Of a stretch of DNA of 64,000 bases, positions 1 through 12,400 are shown one piece after another; positions within the stretch are counted from its first letter, which is position 1; each line of letters begins with the position of its first letter. The stretch covers positions 21,818,312 through 21,882,311 of the forward strand of contig NC_044916.1 in assembly GCF_003576645.1 (NCBI RefSeq), given 5' to 3'. Position numbers and translations under genes: made by a program. This stretch comes from Ipomoea triloba. Taxonomy: Eukaryota > Streptophyta > Magnoliopsida > Solanales > Convolvulaceae. The notes beneath the pieces were generated by a model. It worked only from the letters and a program-made list of their open reading frames with translations. It was not told where the DNA came from and did not search any database.

Positions 1-1407
1 AGAGATGAGACATTTGGATGATTTAAGGATTCGACTATCTGTTAAAGCATGCTTCAATGGTTATAATCTTTAACTCCCTTTTAACTTAAAATCATGAAAA
101 TATTTTTTTTATACTTACACAGGCACATAGCGTGTATAAATTTATTTTCTGACAAAAGCATTTGTAAAGAAAGTCTAATTATAAGTTATAAATGCAAACG
201 GTTATATTAACATAGTTTTAATTCTAATTATAACTTAATTGCTACATTTAATGGTATTAAGGAAAATTTAAAAAGATGAGGGGTAAAATTAGAAATTATT
301 TTTATGAGTATAAAAATGAAAGTATAAGTGCATAAATCATTAATGCAAATCTATTACACTAGCACAACTTTTATTCCAGTTATAGCACTGACACTATTAA
401 CTTTCATAATATTTAGTAGATTTCACACACACATATATTAAACAAGGGTATTTTATTATTTAATAAAGTTAGCTATTCTTGATGATACATACATGAATAA
501 CTAATACCATATGGGTCTTGGAAAGGGCTATTTCTTTTGCAAATGGAATAGCCAACTTAATGGAATTATAATCCATAGTTTTAAAATGAAACAAATGGCA
601 AAGTGAATCTATTCTATAGAACGCTATTGTATTTCTTGTCTATTCTGTGAACTGAATGTCACATAATAATGTGTTTGCCGAAAATAACTTTTTCAACCAC
701 ACATAATATGAGCTAGAATCCTTTTTCACTTTTTAAATTGAACTTGTTTGACTTCCCAATGACCTTTTAGACAAACTTTTGCAAATATTGACCTTACTAA
801 AGTATCAACGCAACTTTTCCTCAAAAAAAAAAAAAGTATCAACGCAACTAATTTGCAAAAGTAAAACAAGTGTGAAATCCCCACTCCCTAAGGTTAAGAA
901 GGCATTTAATTGCTTGGTTTGAACTGGTTATCTATACACAACCTAAGTTGGTTTATCTGTTTACAGTTCTTTACTAGCTAGACGCACAAGGTGAGTTTTA
1001 ATTATAGTGAACTTTCGAATAATGGTTGCGCAATAATAAATTGAAACATGATGCAAACAATATAACTAAAACAACAATAACTAATAGAGTCAATAGTATT
1101 CAAAAAAAAAACTAAAACAATGCATATAATCATGCGGACTTACCCCGCTCTTTTGTGGATAAATAATTTCACTTTAAGTAAAATTCTGAATTTGATGGAA
1201 TTTAATTAATGGAGCAATAAGTATTGAGAAAGATTCTCCAAATCAAGTATAGTAATAACTTAACTCTAAATTAATTGATACTCTGTAATTAATATGACTA
1301 TTGTATAATAAATATCATGTTATAAAGAAAGTATTACATTTTCGAGCATTTTATACTTAGATAACATATGTATGTATGTATTTTGAAGCGAAGAGGGGTT
1401 TTAGACT
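1..1407. other. AT-rich intergenic DNA
   Basis: No gene, RNA or recognisable element is seen. The stretch is AT-rich, with short homopolymer runs and no long open frame. A short local duplication of the string TATCAACGCAACT flanks an A-run near 805-850. Confidence 0.6.
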
Positions 1408-1417
1408 TTTTTTTTAA

Positions 1418-1740
1418 AAAAAAGGAAAAAGAACTTATATTAAAAGGTCAGGAATAGAGTAAGGGGGAACAACATCCCAAAAGATAGCATCATCCTGCAA
1501 CAAGAACATACAAGCTCTTGCTAAAGAATGAGCTAAAACATTACCCATTTTAGGAACATAGGAAACAAAACAAGAAATGAAAGAACTCATTAAATTAATA
1601 CATTATTTCGTGGTTATGCCAATATAGGATAGAACCTTTGAAGTAGCCACAAGATTACCACGAAGAATAGCACAATCCGTATACATTGCAACGATTTCTT
1701 CACCCCTATTCTTTAACCAATTCAAGTATGGATTTTTACG
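1418..1740 (-). pseudogene. LINE-A RNase H domain remnant
   Basis: Reverse-strand translation in shifting frames gives the typical C-terminal RNase H tail of plant LINEs. One piece matches the variable-residue stretch (AMYTDCAILRGNLVA) and another the end motif (GNVLAHSLARA, then VVPPYSIPDLL). Several frameshifts and stops are present. It is separated from the upstream zinc domain by about 0.8 kb of inserted DNA. Confidence 0.7.
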
Positions 1741-2545
1741 GGTCCAACCCGTGCGTTGTGTAAATGTTTGGCTTGGAAAATTTTGGTGTAATTCATATGG
1801 TGAAAATTATATTATCATATTGTGGAAAAACAATTTTTTGTGGAGAAATTATATTCATTATGAAAAATTATATATTGAGAAATTATTCATATAATAGATG
1901 TATTAGGAATTGAGAAAGGATATATTTTATAAAATTATATATGCATATTTGGTCTTGGAGGATAATAATATTTGGCTTATGATGCCTATTGGTGGTTATG
2001 TTGAGAGCTTAAAGACTCCACTTAGTATTTACTCTTCCTTGACAAATATGTTGTATTTTTTTTTTTTTTTGGAAAATGATATCTCCACATTATTTTTGAA
2101 AAGTATATTATTATATAAGATTATGAAATAAGTGATAAATAAAACCCAAGCCTATATTTTACGGGGTGAAGTGATTCTTACTTAGCTTATGCTAATGTTA
2201 TCTACACTCTGTTTTTCTATATTATATTTTACAGATGGACATGAATAGGATCAAGTTGAGGATGAAATAAGTCTATCTTAAGAATAGACACCCTGGAAGA
2301 ATTAGTATTTTGAGTAATACCCGGTTGTATTATTTATTTCCCTTTGTATTAAGTTGGACTTGTGAGAATATTTGATGTTGTAAGTTTAGCCTTAGCGCTT
2401 GGGTATAGGAGAGATACCTGAGCGTGGCGGTAACACCCGATTTCATTTGGTTAGTTAATGCTTCCGCTATGATTGTAGACATTTTCAATTAATAAAGAAA
2501 AAAAATATCAAGGAAATTTGGTTATGAAATTTGGGGGTGTTACAG
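1741..2545 (+). mobile_element. LTR-like insertion splitting LINE-A
   Basis: This segment separates the zinc-finger and RNase H parts of LINE-A and matches neither. Its right end reads GGGGGTGTTACA, and an internal TAACACCCG string occurs near 2431. Both resemble the TGTAACACCC/GGGTGTTACA termini of plant gypsy LTRs, as also seen at 47211. I could not find a clear target duplication or the left terminus, so solo LTR is the favoured reading but not proven. The open frame at 1910-2131 is low-complexity and is not called. Confidence 0.4.
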
Positions 2546-3160
2546 AAAGGATACGCCAACACCATTTGGGATGTCCAGGTGAGAATCACGCCACACAAGA
2601 GCTACAAAATCACAACAAATAAGAGCATGTGACACATCTTTCACATGAGCTGCACAAAGAGGACATAGATGATCAATATCCAAGCGTCTCTGAATTAAAT
2701 TAGTAATGGTGGGGAGAGCGTTAGTACGTAATAGCCCTCTAGAAAAAGGTTTTCCACTTTGGAGGAATCTTTAGGTTCCACAACTTATTGCAGCTATTAA
2801 AACCACCAATCAAAGGGTCAATCCTGCCCCTAATACGTCTGTACCCGCTCCTTACCGAATAGACACCACGGAGGTCATCAATCTAATAGCAATATAGCAT
2901 GAATCATTAAAGCCCAGGCTAATAGGCACACGTTTAATTAACTCAACCTTCCTAGCTACAAAGATATATGACTTGATATAAACATCCCAAGAATTAGTAA
3001 CAGGATCAATTAAGCATGAAACCGTATCATCACTTAAATAAGGAGGCATAATAGTATGAATCATTGGGTCAGGGTCAGGTAGCCACAGGGAATCCCAAAT
3101 TTGAGTATTAGTACCATCCCCAATCCGCTGTCTTACTCCTCCACAAATCAAATCTTTAGC
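2546..3160 (-). pseudogene. LINE-A zf-RVT domain and linker
   Basis: The reverse strand at 2560-2700 encodes a zf-RVT type zinc-binding motif with two cysteines, a downstream His-X-His pair and a following CC pair (CPLCAAHVKDVSHALICC). Upstream, the frame 2852-3151 has the usual pre-zinc linker (RIGDGTNTQIWDSLWLP). This segment follows the RT thumb in plant L1-like ORF2 proteins. The frame is broken at least twice. Confidence 0.75.
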
Positions 3161-4560
3161 TACAAAAATACCTCGTCAGCAGGCACTTGGATTATTCCCA
3201 ATCATGGCATCAACAAAGGAAGAATTAGGAAAATACCTGGCTTTATAAACATGAGCCACTAAGGAAGACGGATTGGCAAAAAAAATGTCATCCTTGCTTA
3301 CCTAATAGAGCCAGATTAAAAGCACATAAGTCTTTAAATCCGAGACCTCCTAGGCTTTTAGGAGTGCACATACGCTTCCACGACATCCAATGGATACCTC
3401 TCTCATTACTTCCTCCTGTACCCCGCCAAAATCTGTTCATCAAACGCTCCAGGCCACACAAAGAGAATCATGGCGTAAGAAAACACTCATTGAAAAGGTG
3501 GGCATAGATTGAGCCACACTCTTCAGCAAGATCTCCTTACCCGCGCGAGATAACAACTTTTTATTCCATAAACCAATCCTTTGTCTGATTTTATCCTCAA
3601 TATAAGCAAAGACCCTCCGTTTATTACAGCCCACAAAAGATGGAAGACCCAAATACTTTCCAAAATCAGCTGCCTGTAGCACCCCAAGAATAGTCGCAAC
3701 AATATCTCGGTCAACATCGACAATATTCCTACTAAAACAGACAATGGACTTATGAAAATTGACAGCCTGTCCAGAAAGCATCTCATAAGAGTGTAAGCAT
3801 TGCTTTACAACCGCAGCTTCATGCAAATTAGCCTAAAGAATAAAAGACTATCATCAGCAAAAAACAAATGAAAAATTGTTGGGGCTCCCCGGGCTACTCT
3901 ACAGCCGTGAGTAGATCCTGCTACCTAAGCTTGTTAAATCAACTATGATAAACCTTCGGCACAAATGATGAATAAATAGGGAGACAGTGGATCACCCTGC
4001 GTAAGACCATGAGTGGGGGTAATCGAGCCTCCACAAGACCCATTAATCAAGATATTATATTTAACAGTGGTTACACAAAGCATTATCAATTCAATCCAAC
4101 TAGAAGCAAAACCCAATGACTCTAACATCTTATGGAGAAATGTCCATTCCATTCGATCATAGACTTTCGCCATATCTAATTTCAAAGCAGCCCAACCTAA
4201 CAACCCACCTTCCCAAGTTGTTTGCGATTCAAAAAGTGACCCACTTCTGCAGCTAACAAAATATTATCAGTAATTAGCCTGTTGAGAATAAAGGCACTCT
4301 GAGACTCAGAGATTACTGTAGTCATAACTTTATAAACCACGTTACACAACGCAATAAGCCTGAGATTAGTCACAACTTCAAGGGGATTCTTTTTAGGGAT
4401 TAGCACAATATTTTCATCATTCAAATCACTTGGGAAAGAGCCTGATTGTAAGCAGTGTAAAACAAAGTTTGTAACATCCTTACCAACCACATCCCAAAGA
4501 TGTTGGTAGAAGCCGTGATTCATTCCGTCAAGACCGGGCGCCTTGTTTGGGAACATGGAG
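3161..4560 (-). pseudogene. LINE-A reverse transcriptase domain
   Basis: Successive minus-strand frames (4556-4197, 4203-3943, about 3880-3840, 3826-3440) carry the ordered RT motifs of plant LINEs: NKAPGLDGMNHGFYQ, IPKKN with LRLIALCNVVYK, SQSAFILNRLITDN, KLDMAKVYDRMEW, GLTQGDPLSPYLF, the catalytic FADD box near 3855, and KYLGLPSF further down. The aspartates of the FADD box remain. Stops and frameshifts between the blocks mean no functional enzyme. Confidence 0.85.
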
Positions 4561-6440
4561 AATAGAACCGACTTTACTTCCTCAGCAATGAAAGGGAGGA
4601 GTAGAGCGACATTTTACTTCGAAGAGACACGAGGAGATAAGACTGGGAAGGATGCGCCATCATGCATTGAGGATGATTTAAAAATATCAGCATAATAGGA
4701 TAAAATAAGAGGGTGAAAAGCATCTCCCTCTAACCAATTCCCCGTATCATCCTTTAATTTGATAATAGTATTCTTCTTCTTTCAAGCCGAGGCAAAACGG
4801 TGATAGCACTTAGTATTCGCATCTACAACTTGCAACGAATATTGCTTCGCTCGTTGCCTCTAGAATACATCCTCCTATACTTCAACCAGCTTAATTCTTT
4901 ATCCAAACGTCTAAACTTTGCTAGGGAGGCATTATCAGTATGTCCCTTAAGTGACTAGAGCTTCCCACGGAACAAATTAATCTTCTTGCCAAACTTATGA
5001 AATCTGTCACCACCCCATGTTCTCAATCTCTCACCACACAACTGTAACTAGTCTTGCAAACCTTGCCCTCTCCCTTCCGGCCAGGCATCTTTCACCACAC
5101 TCCTACAACCCTCATCTAGTAACCATGCCATCTCAAATTTAAAACTCTTTCTCCCCCTATTAGACATAACAATCTTGCCCCTAACATCAAGATAAAGAAT
5201 AGAATGATCAAAAGAACGAGAAATAATATTTACCACAGTGGCTGACGGCAAACAAGAGCTCCAATCATCAGTAGTGACCACTCCGTAAGTCTTTCTTCAA
5301 TCTAAGCATCTGTTCCTTTTCCCGCTCCCAAGTGAATGGGTAGCCTTTCGTGGCTATAGTGTGCAGACCACAATCATTTTAAGTTTATGCAAAACCCCTA
5401 AGTAAATTTTTCGGATGTGGACATTGTTGCCGCTTTTCTTGCTGAAGCACCAAATCATTGAAATCGCCTATAGTAACCCACAGAAGAGTGGATTTATCCT
5501 GGAGCGAACGCAACAACTAGCTCCCAATATTAGTACTGTCAAAGCGGGCCGACCCGCTCCACCGCGGGCCTAATTTTTAGTCCCATTCGACCACTCAAAC
5601 CCACACTATACCCAAAGGCAAATTATGCCGTGGACCCAGGTGGACCTAGGTCCAATACGACGCAGTTTCACTATTTTTTTAAAAAAAATTTACTAAACAT
5701 ATAGCCCTGAAATGTGTGAATGTGGAGATTTCAAATTGTGAATATGGAGTATAGAATTTGTGAATGTAGAGTTATGAATGTGTGAATCTGTAGTAGAGTT
5801 AACAGAGTTCTAACAGCCCTGAAATGTGTGAATGTGGAGGTTTCAAATTGTGAATATGGAGTATAGAATTTGTGATTGTAGAGTTATGAATGTGTGAATC
5901 TGCAGTAGAGTTAACAGAGTTCTAGCAACTTGTAGTCCTGTAATGAGTGAATGTGGAGTTCCCAAGTTGTGAACATGGAGTATAGGACCTGTGAATATAG
6001 AGTTTTGAATGTGTGAATGCATAACAGTGGTAATATAGTTACTAAATATATAGCCCTGTAATGTGTGAATGTGGAGTTTTCAAATTGTGAATATGGAGTA
6101 TATGGTCTCTGAATGTAGAGTTTGTGTTCTGTTGCGATGATGAGCTGTTAACGCCGTTAATTTTTTTTATTTAAAAAAAATTGTGAAACGGCGTCGTATT
6201 GCCACAGCATAACAACTGATACCCAAAACAAGGCCAATCCACCACTCAAACCCACACTATCCACATAAAATAACCATCAAACCCCATTTTCACATGTAGT
6301 CGCTTCGCATTAATTCTACCGACCTTCGTTTTCATGAGAAAGACAAAATCTGGCTTCTTATTGAACACCATGTCCATAATCACACGAATTATCTGTGAAT
6401 TGCCTAAGCCACGACTTCATTAGCCTAACTTTCATATCAT
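4561..6440 (-). pseudogene. LINE-A endonuclease region, split by insertions
   Basis: The frame 5048-5281 covers the end of the apurinic-like endonuclease (DHSILYLDV) and the linker (KSFKFEMAWLLDEGCR). The segment 5281-5530 encodes in broken frames the ATIGDFND-like and YPFTWERE-like parts. The N-terminal part lies at about 6232-6430 (GLGNSQIIRVIMDMVFNKKP, then a KTKVGR block). A Mutator-type element and a GC-rich fragment with hAT-like ends (about 5530-5600) lie between them. Confidence 0.7.
5617..6218. mobile_element. Non-autonomous Mutator-type (MULE) element with 9-bp target duplication
   Basis: The 9-bp string ATACCCAAA stands on both sides (5608-5616 and 6219-6227). The ends are inverted relative to each other: the left end has TTATGCCGTGG and, further in, AATACGACGCAGTTTCAC, while the complement of the right end has TTATGCTGTGG and AATACGACGCCGTTTCAC. 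The 9-bp duplication is characteristic of Mutator-like elements. The interior is a tandem array (about 5695-6125) of a unit of about 110-120 bp containing TGTGAATGTGGAG. There is no transposase. Confidence 0.8.
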
Positions 6441-7634
6441 TATTCCTACTCTAAAATTTTCCACATAATCTAACTAAAATTTAGGATTACTTTTTTTTTT
6501 TTTTTAATAAAGCTACTCCTCCTCCTCCTCTTTTAGTACTGTAATGATATTAGTTTGTTATGAGTCTATTACTTTCCACATAATCTAACTAAAATTTAGG
6601 ATTACTTTTTTTTTTTAATAAAGCTAAATTCAAAAATAAAAAAAAAATAATTTTAATATTATATTGAATTCAAATCATATAAATATTAATAAACAATAAA
6701 ATGTAGCGTTAGTTGTGCCAAATTTTTTATACCTTATTTAATTTAATGATAGTCCATGAAAACAAATGGTAATCATATATCTCTGACAAGCCACATACAA
6801 GATTTTTTTCTTTTTTCTTTTTTAATAATATTTTGTTATGAGACTCGTGACATAGTCATAATGAGTTCCAATTAATTTGAATTTGAATTACTATTAAATT
6901 TTATATAAATACTTTTTTATAATCTTTATTGTTACATTTACAATTTGAAAGTATTTAATATGAAAATTTAATGTAAATAATATTTGGGTTGATTACGGTT
7001 CCTAAGATAATTAAAAATAAAAAGTTAAAGTGTTAAACTAGTCTCAATATTACTCCTATTCTCCTTTATTTATTTATTTTTTTTTTTGAAAAACTACTCC
7101 TATTCTCCTAATTATGCACCAATTGGAGAACCTGAAGTGTTGATTTCATTAAATGACCATATGCCTACTTGAAATGTTCTAGATTCTCATGTTACTTTTA
7201 CTTAGTATTAATTCATTCAATAAGTAATTGAAATTATTTGGATTAATTGGAAACCTAAACCCTGGATTAATTTCGATTACTTGTTAATCTAAATCCCTAA
7301 TTAATCCATTTTTTTTGTGAGAACTAATTAATCCACTATAATAACTGATAAATTAAGTTGACCCTTTCTGTTTAAAAAAAAAAAAAAAGTTGACCCTTTT
7401 TTATTTTCAAAAGTTGAATATTCAACTCTAAGGCGGGCCCTTACATTCTGAAACGATAGAACATCTGAGAGAATGTAAATCACAAGTAGCTCAGCAAATA
7501 TCAGTGCGCAAACTGGATCCATCCACTCTAGGCATAATCACCATGTTATCGCTGCCGAGTTTCAAACATTGATTTTTTTTTTTTAATATTGCTTACTGAA
7601 TTAGTGAACTAAGCCCGTTCGGGCAAGTTTACCC
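6441..7634. other. AT-rich intergenic DNA with a short direct duplication
   Basis: No gene is seen. A segment of about 55 bp beginning TTTCCACATAATCTAACT and ending in a T-run plus AATAAAGCTA occurs at 6458-6515 and again at 6573-6626. The rest is simple AT-rich sequence. Confidence 0.55.
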
Positions 7635-8045
7635 TTATAGCCTGTTTGGTTCGCCGAAAAATATTTGAAGATGAATGAAATTGAAATTATATGGAAAAAA
7701 ATTACCAAGAAAACGGATTCTATTGTTTAGTTGGTGGAAAAGAAATGACTGAGAATATGAATTTCATTATTTGGTTGGATTTGGAATGGTAAGAATTTAT
7801 GAATATAAAAACCAATATGCCCTTAACAATAATAATGATAATAAATTAGGGATAAATATCACCTATGTAATCAAGAAACTTTTATGAGGGTATAATTGTC
7901 CAACCATGTTATCTTTACTTTCCATGTCATGTGTAAAACAAAATACCACCCTTTTGCTAAAAAATTATTTTCCTCAACTTTAAGAAATTGCTTTTCCAAT
8001 AAAAAATATTTTTCATCTAACCAAACAACATAAAACAAAAATTTT
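7635..8045. mobile_element. Probable MITE-like inverted-repeat element
   Basis: The left end CTGTTTGGTTCGCCGAAAAA and the complement of the right end (TTGTTTGGTTAGATGAAAAA) form imperfect terminal inverted repeats. A third related end lies near 8240-8300. The body is AT-rich and non-coding. No clean target duplication was found, so the exact ends and the superfamily are uncertain. Confidence 0.45.
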
Positions 8046-8762
8046 CTCCACTTGTTTTGAGCTGGCCACGAGATGTCCTGAGTATACCACGAAATGTCCT
8101 GAGCAGACCCTAACTGTAAAAGACACCTTTAAATTCGTATCCTACTCAATTTTTTTTTTTTTTTTGATAAATTCACAGGGTATTTCTTCATATTCTACTG
8201 AAATTAATCCTTATTCAAACTGGACTGACTTAATTAAAGGGCAAAGTAGTGACCATATTAAATTTTTTATGAAAAATATTTTTCTATCACACCAAACACC
8301 TCATTATAAGTATGTGTGGGGGAAGGGGCGAAATGTGAAAATGAAAGTGCACTGACCGCGAGTGTCTGATGTTTGTATTGGATTTACCGCCCGTGAAGAG
8401 ATAAGAAAGAGCGCCGGAGAAAAAGGTTGAGTTGTTTTTTGGCATTGATTGGCCTGAAAGACCACATATGACCTTCAAAACTAGAGAGATACGTTTGCCC
8501 AGTTGTCCATTCTTGGAGTTTCTATGGACTAACCTAGGCCACTGTCTTTATAGGTTTTTCTCCCTTTCTTTCTTTCTTTATTTATTTTTAAAAACCACAG
8601 CCTAGCAATGAAAGTACACCCGGGATTTTCTTCCACCATAAAATCTCCAGGACTGCCAAACCATGTTTCTTTCTTTCTCTCTGCACTGCCAAAAAAATCA
8701 AGAACATTATTATATGTATTCAAAAGTAGGTGAAGAATAATTTGGGGAGAAGATTGAAGGGA
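8046..8762 (+). promoter_or_regulatory. Upstream region and probable 5' leader of the WNK gene
   Basis: This stretch lies directly upstream of the kinase start codon and contains pyrimidine-rich tracts (8555-8590 and 8665-8685) typical of plant 5' leaders. I see no unambiguous TATA box: TTTATAGG at about 8548 and ATTATATG at about 8708 are candidates. A leader intron cannot be excluded. The short ORFs here have no recognisable product. Confidence 0.35.
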
Positions 8763-11678
8763 ATGGATAATGTCACTGAGATAGAATCAGATGATTCTGA
8801 GTTTGTTGAGGTTGATCCTACTGGAAGATATGGAAGGGTATGCCTGCTTCCTCTCCTCTGTTCATTCTTTTTCTAATTTTACATGAATTTATGAGTTTCT
8901 AACATGTTCTTTATTACCTCTAGTACAATGAAATTCTTGGTAAAGGGGCTTCAAAGACTGTGTAAGTGCCATACCCTCTTTGTAAAGTTGCAACCTTTTT
9001 TAATTTCTTGAAAAAATTATGGATTCACTGATGATGGTTGCTCCAAATCCTGGCATTTATTGGGTTTTTTTTTTTTTTTTTTTTTTTTTTTGTTTTAGTT
9101 ATAGAGCTTTTGATGAGTATGAAGGAATTGAGGTGGCCTGGAATCAGGTGAAACTTCATGACTTTATGCAAAGCCCAGAAGACCTTGAGAGGTTATATTG
9201 TGAAATTCACCTGCTCAAGACCCTAAAGCACAAGAACATCATGAAATTTTACACTTCTTGGGTTGATACTGAGAACAGAAACATCAACTTTGTGACTGAG
9301 ATGTTCACCTCTGGTACTTTAAGACAGTAAGTCCTACATGATTTTTTTAAAAACAATTGTTACTATATTGCTTCAATGTTCTCTGGATTTAGTTGTCTTT
9401 AATTTAATTTGTTAAGGTTTGTTTATCATGGGATGTGTGTTTGGTTTTTGATATTCTGGTGTAGAGTAATCTCGGCTTTGAAATACTGGATAGGTATAGG
9501 TTGAAACACAAGAGGGTTAACATTAGGGCAGTGAAGCATTGGTGTAAGCAGATATTGGAAGGCCTTCTCTACCTCCATAGCCGTTCCCCTCCGGTTATCC
9601 ATAGAGACCTCAAGTGCGACAACATATTTATTAATGGTAACCAGGGAGAAGTCAAAATTGGTGATCTTGGCCTTGCTGCAATCCTCCGTAAATCCCATGC
9701 TGCTCGTTGTGTAGGTAATCACAATTGTTTGAATCTCATTGATAGGTTAAATCACCGGTCTTGGTTTGTTGAAATTTCTTTTGAAGAATGATATGATAAA
9801 ACAGATCAAATTGACACTGATAGAACTAAGTAGCATCTGCAGATGTAGTGTTTCACGTTGTGTTTGTTCCTTCCTTACCTCTGCAGGAACTCCGGAATTC
9901 ATGGCTCCGGAAGTGTATGCCGAGGAGTACAATGAATTAGTGGACATTTATTCGTTTGGAATGTGTATTTTAGAAATAGTGACCTTTGAATATCCGTATA
10001 GCGAGTGCACTCACCCTGCTCAGATCTACAAGAAAGTGATCTCCGTAAGAACAAAAACTATAAGCGTGCTTTACCTCATTGAGCCCTCGGATATTCAACT
10101 ATTAGTTAACATAGTTTTTTTTTTCTTCTTTGGTGTAGGGGAAAAAGCCGGATGCCCTTTACAAAGTTACGGATCCTGAAGTGCGTCGTTTTGTTGAGAA
10201 ATGCTTAGCAACAGTCTCTGATAGGCTATCTGCAAGAGAGCTTCTTGATGACCCTTTTCTACAAGATGATGATTTTGCGTTCGATATGAAAATGAGGGCG
10301 TTGGATTATGAAAAAGATTATAATATGGGTCCTATGCTAATACAGCCTCACTTGAAATTCAATCACAACAATGGCTCTCTGGTAAATGGCTATTCTAATT
10401 ATCTCGGATTTGAACGAGATGACAATTTGGATTACCACAGAAATGAGATTGATCTGTTCATGAGCCAAGACAATGATGGTAATCTGGAAAATCTTGACAT
10501 ATCTATTCAAGGACAGATGAAAGAAGACAATGGCATCTTTTTACGGCTCAGAATTGCAGATAAAGAAGGTATGGATTCATTCTTTCGTTTGGTTCCAAAT
10601 CGGTTATCGTTACTTGATTTTATATCATCGAATAATAGAGTGAAGAAAACCAATCTGTGCTGAATGGATCTTTGCAGGTCGTGTTCGTAATATTTATTTT
10701 CCTTTCAACCTCGAAAGTGATACAGCACTGAGTGTTGCTACTGAGATGGTTGCAGAGCTGGATATTACTGATCAAGATGTGACTAAGATCGCAGATATGA
10801 TTGACGGTGAGATTTCTTCCTTAGTGCCCGAGTGGAAGGGTGGTTTGGCAATGGATGAAACTACCAACTTAACAGAGATCGACTACGGTCATAGTTGTGC
10901 CTCAAACGGTCTGTATGGAAGCTACCGATCATCTCATGGCCCTGGTTCTCGGAGTGTGCAAGTTCTACAATCTTCAATGCACGGGTGTGAAGCCGTTCAT
11001 GGCCGTTTTGAGGAGATTACATACCAGTTTGATGAGTCTGAACAATGCATCACGGAAGGCGCCCCTGAAGGTTCATGTGAGTCAATCAGTATACACTACG
11101 CTGATATTTGGGCACAACACGATCGACCAAAGTTTAGCTCAACAGGGTCTGGTGAGTGCCATTCGGGTGCACACGAGGAGCAATGTGATGAACCAACATT
11201 TGCCCACGATGACAGAACAATAGCTGTCGATGATGAGAGTAAGTTTCCGGTGAGGGATTCACCCGGTGCAGATTCTTTAGGAGCGAGAACTGTGCTCAAG
11301 GATTACGAGAATGAAATCAGGCAAGAGTTGAGGTGGCTAAAGGCGAAGTACGAGATGCAACTGAGGGAGCTAAGGGATCATCAACTGGGCGTTGCGCCAA
11401 AATATCTGACTCTAAATCCCGACGACAGCAATAAGACTGACAAATCGTCGGCGATTCCTATCCCAATGAACAAAGCCCGTGACATTCCGCCAAAATCTTC
11501 TAGTTCAAGGAAACAACTCACCAAATATGCCTTACAAGAAGAGAAAACATACGAGACGGCATACAGTTCATGTAGTCCAGTGCACATGGTCACAGCGAAG
11601 AGTTACTATACAGGGGCTTTGCTTCCTCAACCGCTTAACAGGGCTACTTCTCTTCCCGTTGATGCCATAGATTTCTAA
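8763..11678 (+). CDS. WNK2: WNK (with-no-lysine) serine/threonine protein kinase, WNK2-like
   Basis: Seven coding exons with GT-AG introns: 8763-8837, 8924-8961, 9099-9326, 9494-9714, 9887-10044, 10139-10568 and 10678-11678. They join to 2151 nt, 716 aa. The kinase domain spans about residues 25-281. The VAIK lysine is replaced by asparagine (AWNQV, N53), while K36 in the glycine-rich loop (GKGASKTV) can supply the catalytic lysine, the hallmark of WNKs. Catalytic loop HRDLKCDN is at 150-157, DLG replaces DFG at 171-173, and GTPEFMAPE is at 188-196. An OSR1_C/PF2-like autoregulatory region is at about 373-430, a conserved [11 protein letters not shown] motif at 598-608, and the C-terminus ends LPVDAIDF. 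Best resemblance is to Arabidopsis WNK2/WNK3. By family knowledge, plant WNKs act in ion and osmotic stress, flowering time and clock signalling. The start is the first ATG before the conserved acidic leader. No lesion is seen. Confidence 0.93.
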
Positions 11679-12400
11679 TCCCGGCCCTCTGTGGCAAGCC
11701 CAAGCTAATCAAATTTCATAGATTTCCCGGGAGGGTGGCTTTGCAAATTGCAAGGTAACAAACTAGTTGTCATTTATATTACAAACCATGATATATGTAG
11801 CAAAATGAGGTTCCTCATAGCAGCAACTACAGAGTTAGATTCCCGTTTATTTATGAGATTATATCTGAAATTTATGCAAATCTCTGCCTGACAAGCAATG
11901 GATTAAAGCTATCACCAAATATGATGAGCTGTTTAGGAAAAATATCATTGTGATTCTCCATCTTTAGGCCTCACCAAATCCATAGACTTTTGGGCAGCAA
12001 ATTTCACACTGCCTCTACTTTACAGCAAATGTTCATAGGCATGCCATCCCAGCAGCCAAAAAAAAGCTGTTGGATGAGTTGGTGGTCCACTCCCACTTGC
12101 TCTCTTGTACACTTTATATCAATAAAACATCAACTCAGAAATGACTTGTTGCAACTTTACTGTGCTTGGTGTGCCATGTTCAGTAACTATAATGCTAATG
12201 TTCACTAGCTGTAACATGAATATCATTTCTCCTTGTTACCTACCTCCTCATCATATATTATCAGAAATCTTGCATTTTTTTTGGCAAGAGACCAAGGTTC
12301 GAAACTCGACAGCCGCAGTGCGGGGATTATGTCCAAAGTTTGACAGATTCCTAGTGCTACTGCATTTTGCTTACTTCCCAGGGCCACCCATCCTATGATG
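11679..12400 (+). other. WNK 3' flank including probable 3' untranslated region
   Basis: After the stop codon the sequence is non-coding for about 0.45 kb up to an AATAAA at 12121-12126. The small ORFs at 11990-12398 overlap this region and have no recognisable product. I treat them as untranslated or intergenic sequence. Confidence 0.5.
12121..12126 (+). terminator. Candidate polyadenylation signal of the WNK gene
   Basis: A canonical AATAAA lies 443 nt after the stop codon, followed by T/G-rich sequence (TGACTTGTTGC, TGTGCTTGGTGTGCC) as expected for a plant poly(A) region. Other weaker AT-rich signals lie nearer the stop. Confidence 0.5.

Larger units (their letters stand above)
1408..6440 (-). 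mobile_element. LINE-A, decayed L1-type non-LTR retrotransposon, 5'-truncated
   Basis: On the minus strand the order is endonuclease (right), reverse transcriptase, zf-RVT zinc domain and RNase H (left), as in plant L1-like ORF2. A T-run at about 1408-1417 on the plus strand fits the poly(A) tail at the 3' end. No ORF1 is seen beyond about 6440, so the copy appears 5'-truncated near the start of ORF2, which is usual for LINEs. Frameshifts and stops occur throughout. Two later insertions split it: an LTR-like segment at 1741-2545 and a Mutator-type element at 5617-6218. It is a dead copy. Confidence 0.85.

Noticed and set aside
7328..7522. Small minus-strand ORF of 64 codons
   Set aside because: Low-complexity AT-rich sequence with a poly-F run from an A/T tract.
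9019..9330. A 103-codon plus-strand ORF starting with [15 protein letters not shown]
   Set aside because: Its first part is intron sequence with a T-run; only the portion from 9099 is WNK exon 3, as shown by the splice acceptor TTTTAG and conserved kinase sequence.
9426..9722. Minus-strand ORF over WNK exon 4
   Set aside because: Shadow of the conserved kinase exon on the other strand; no domain.
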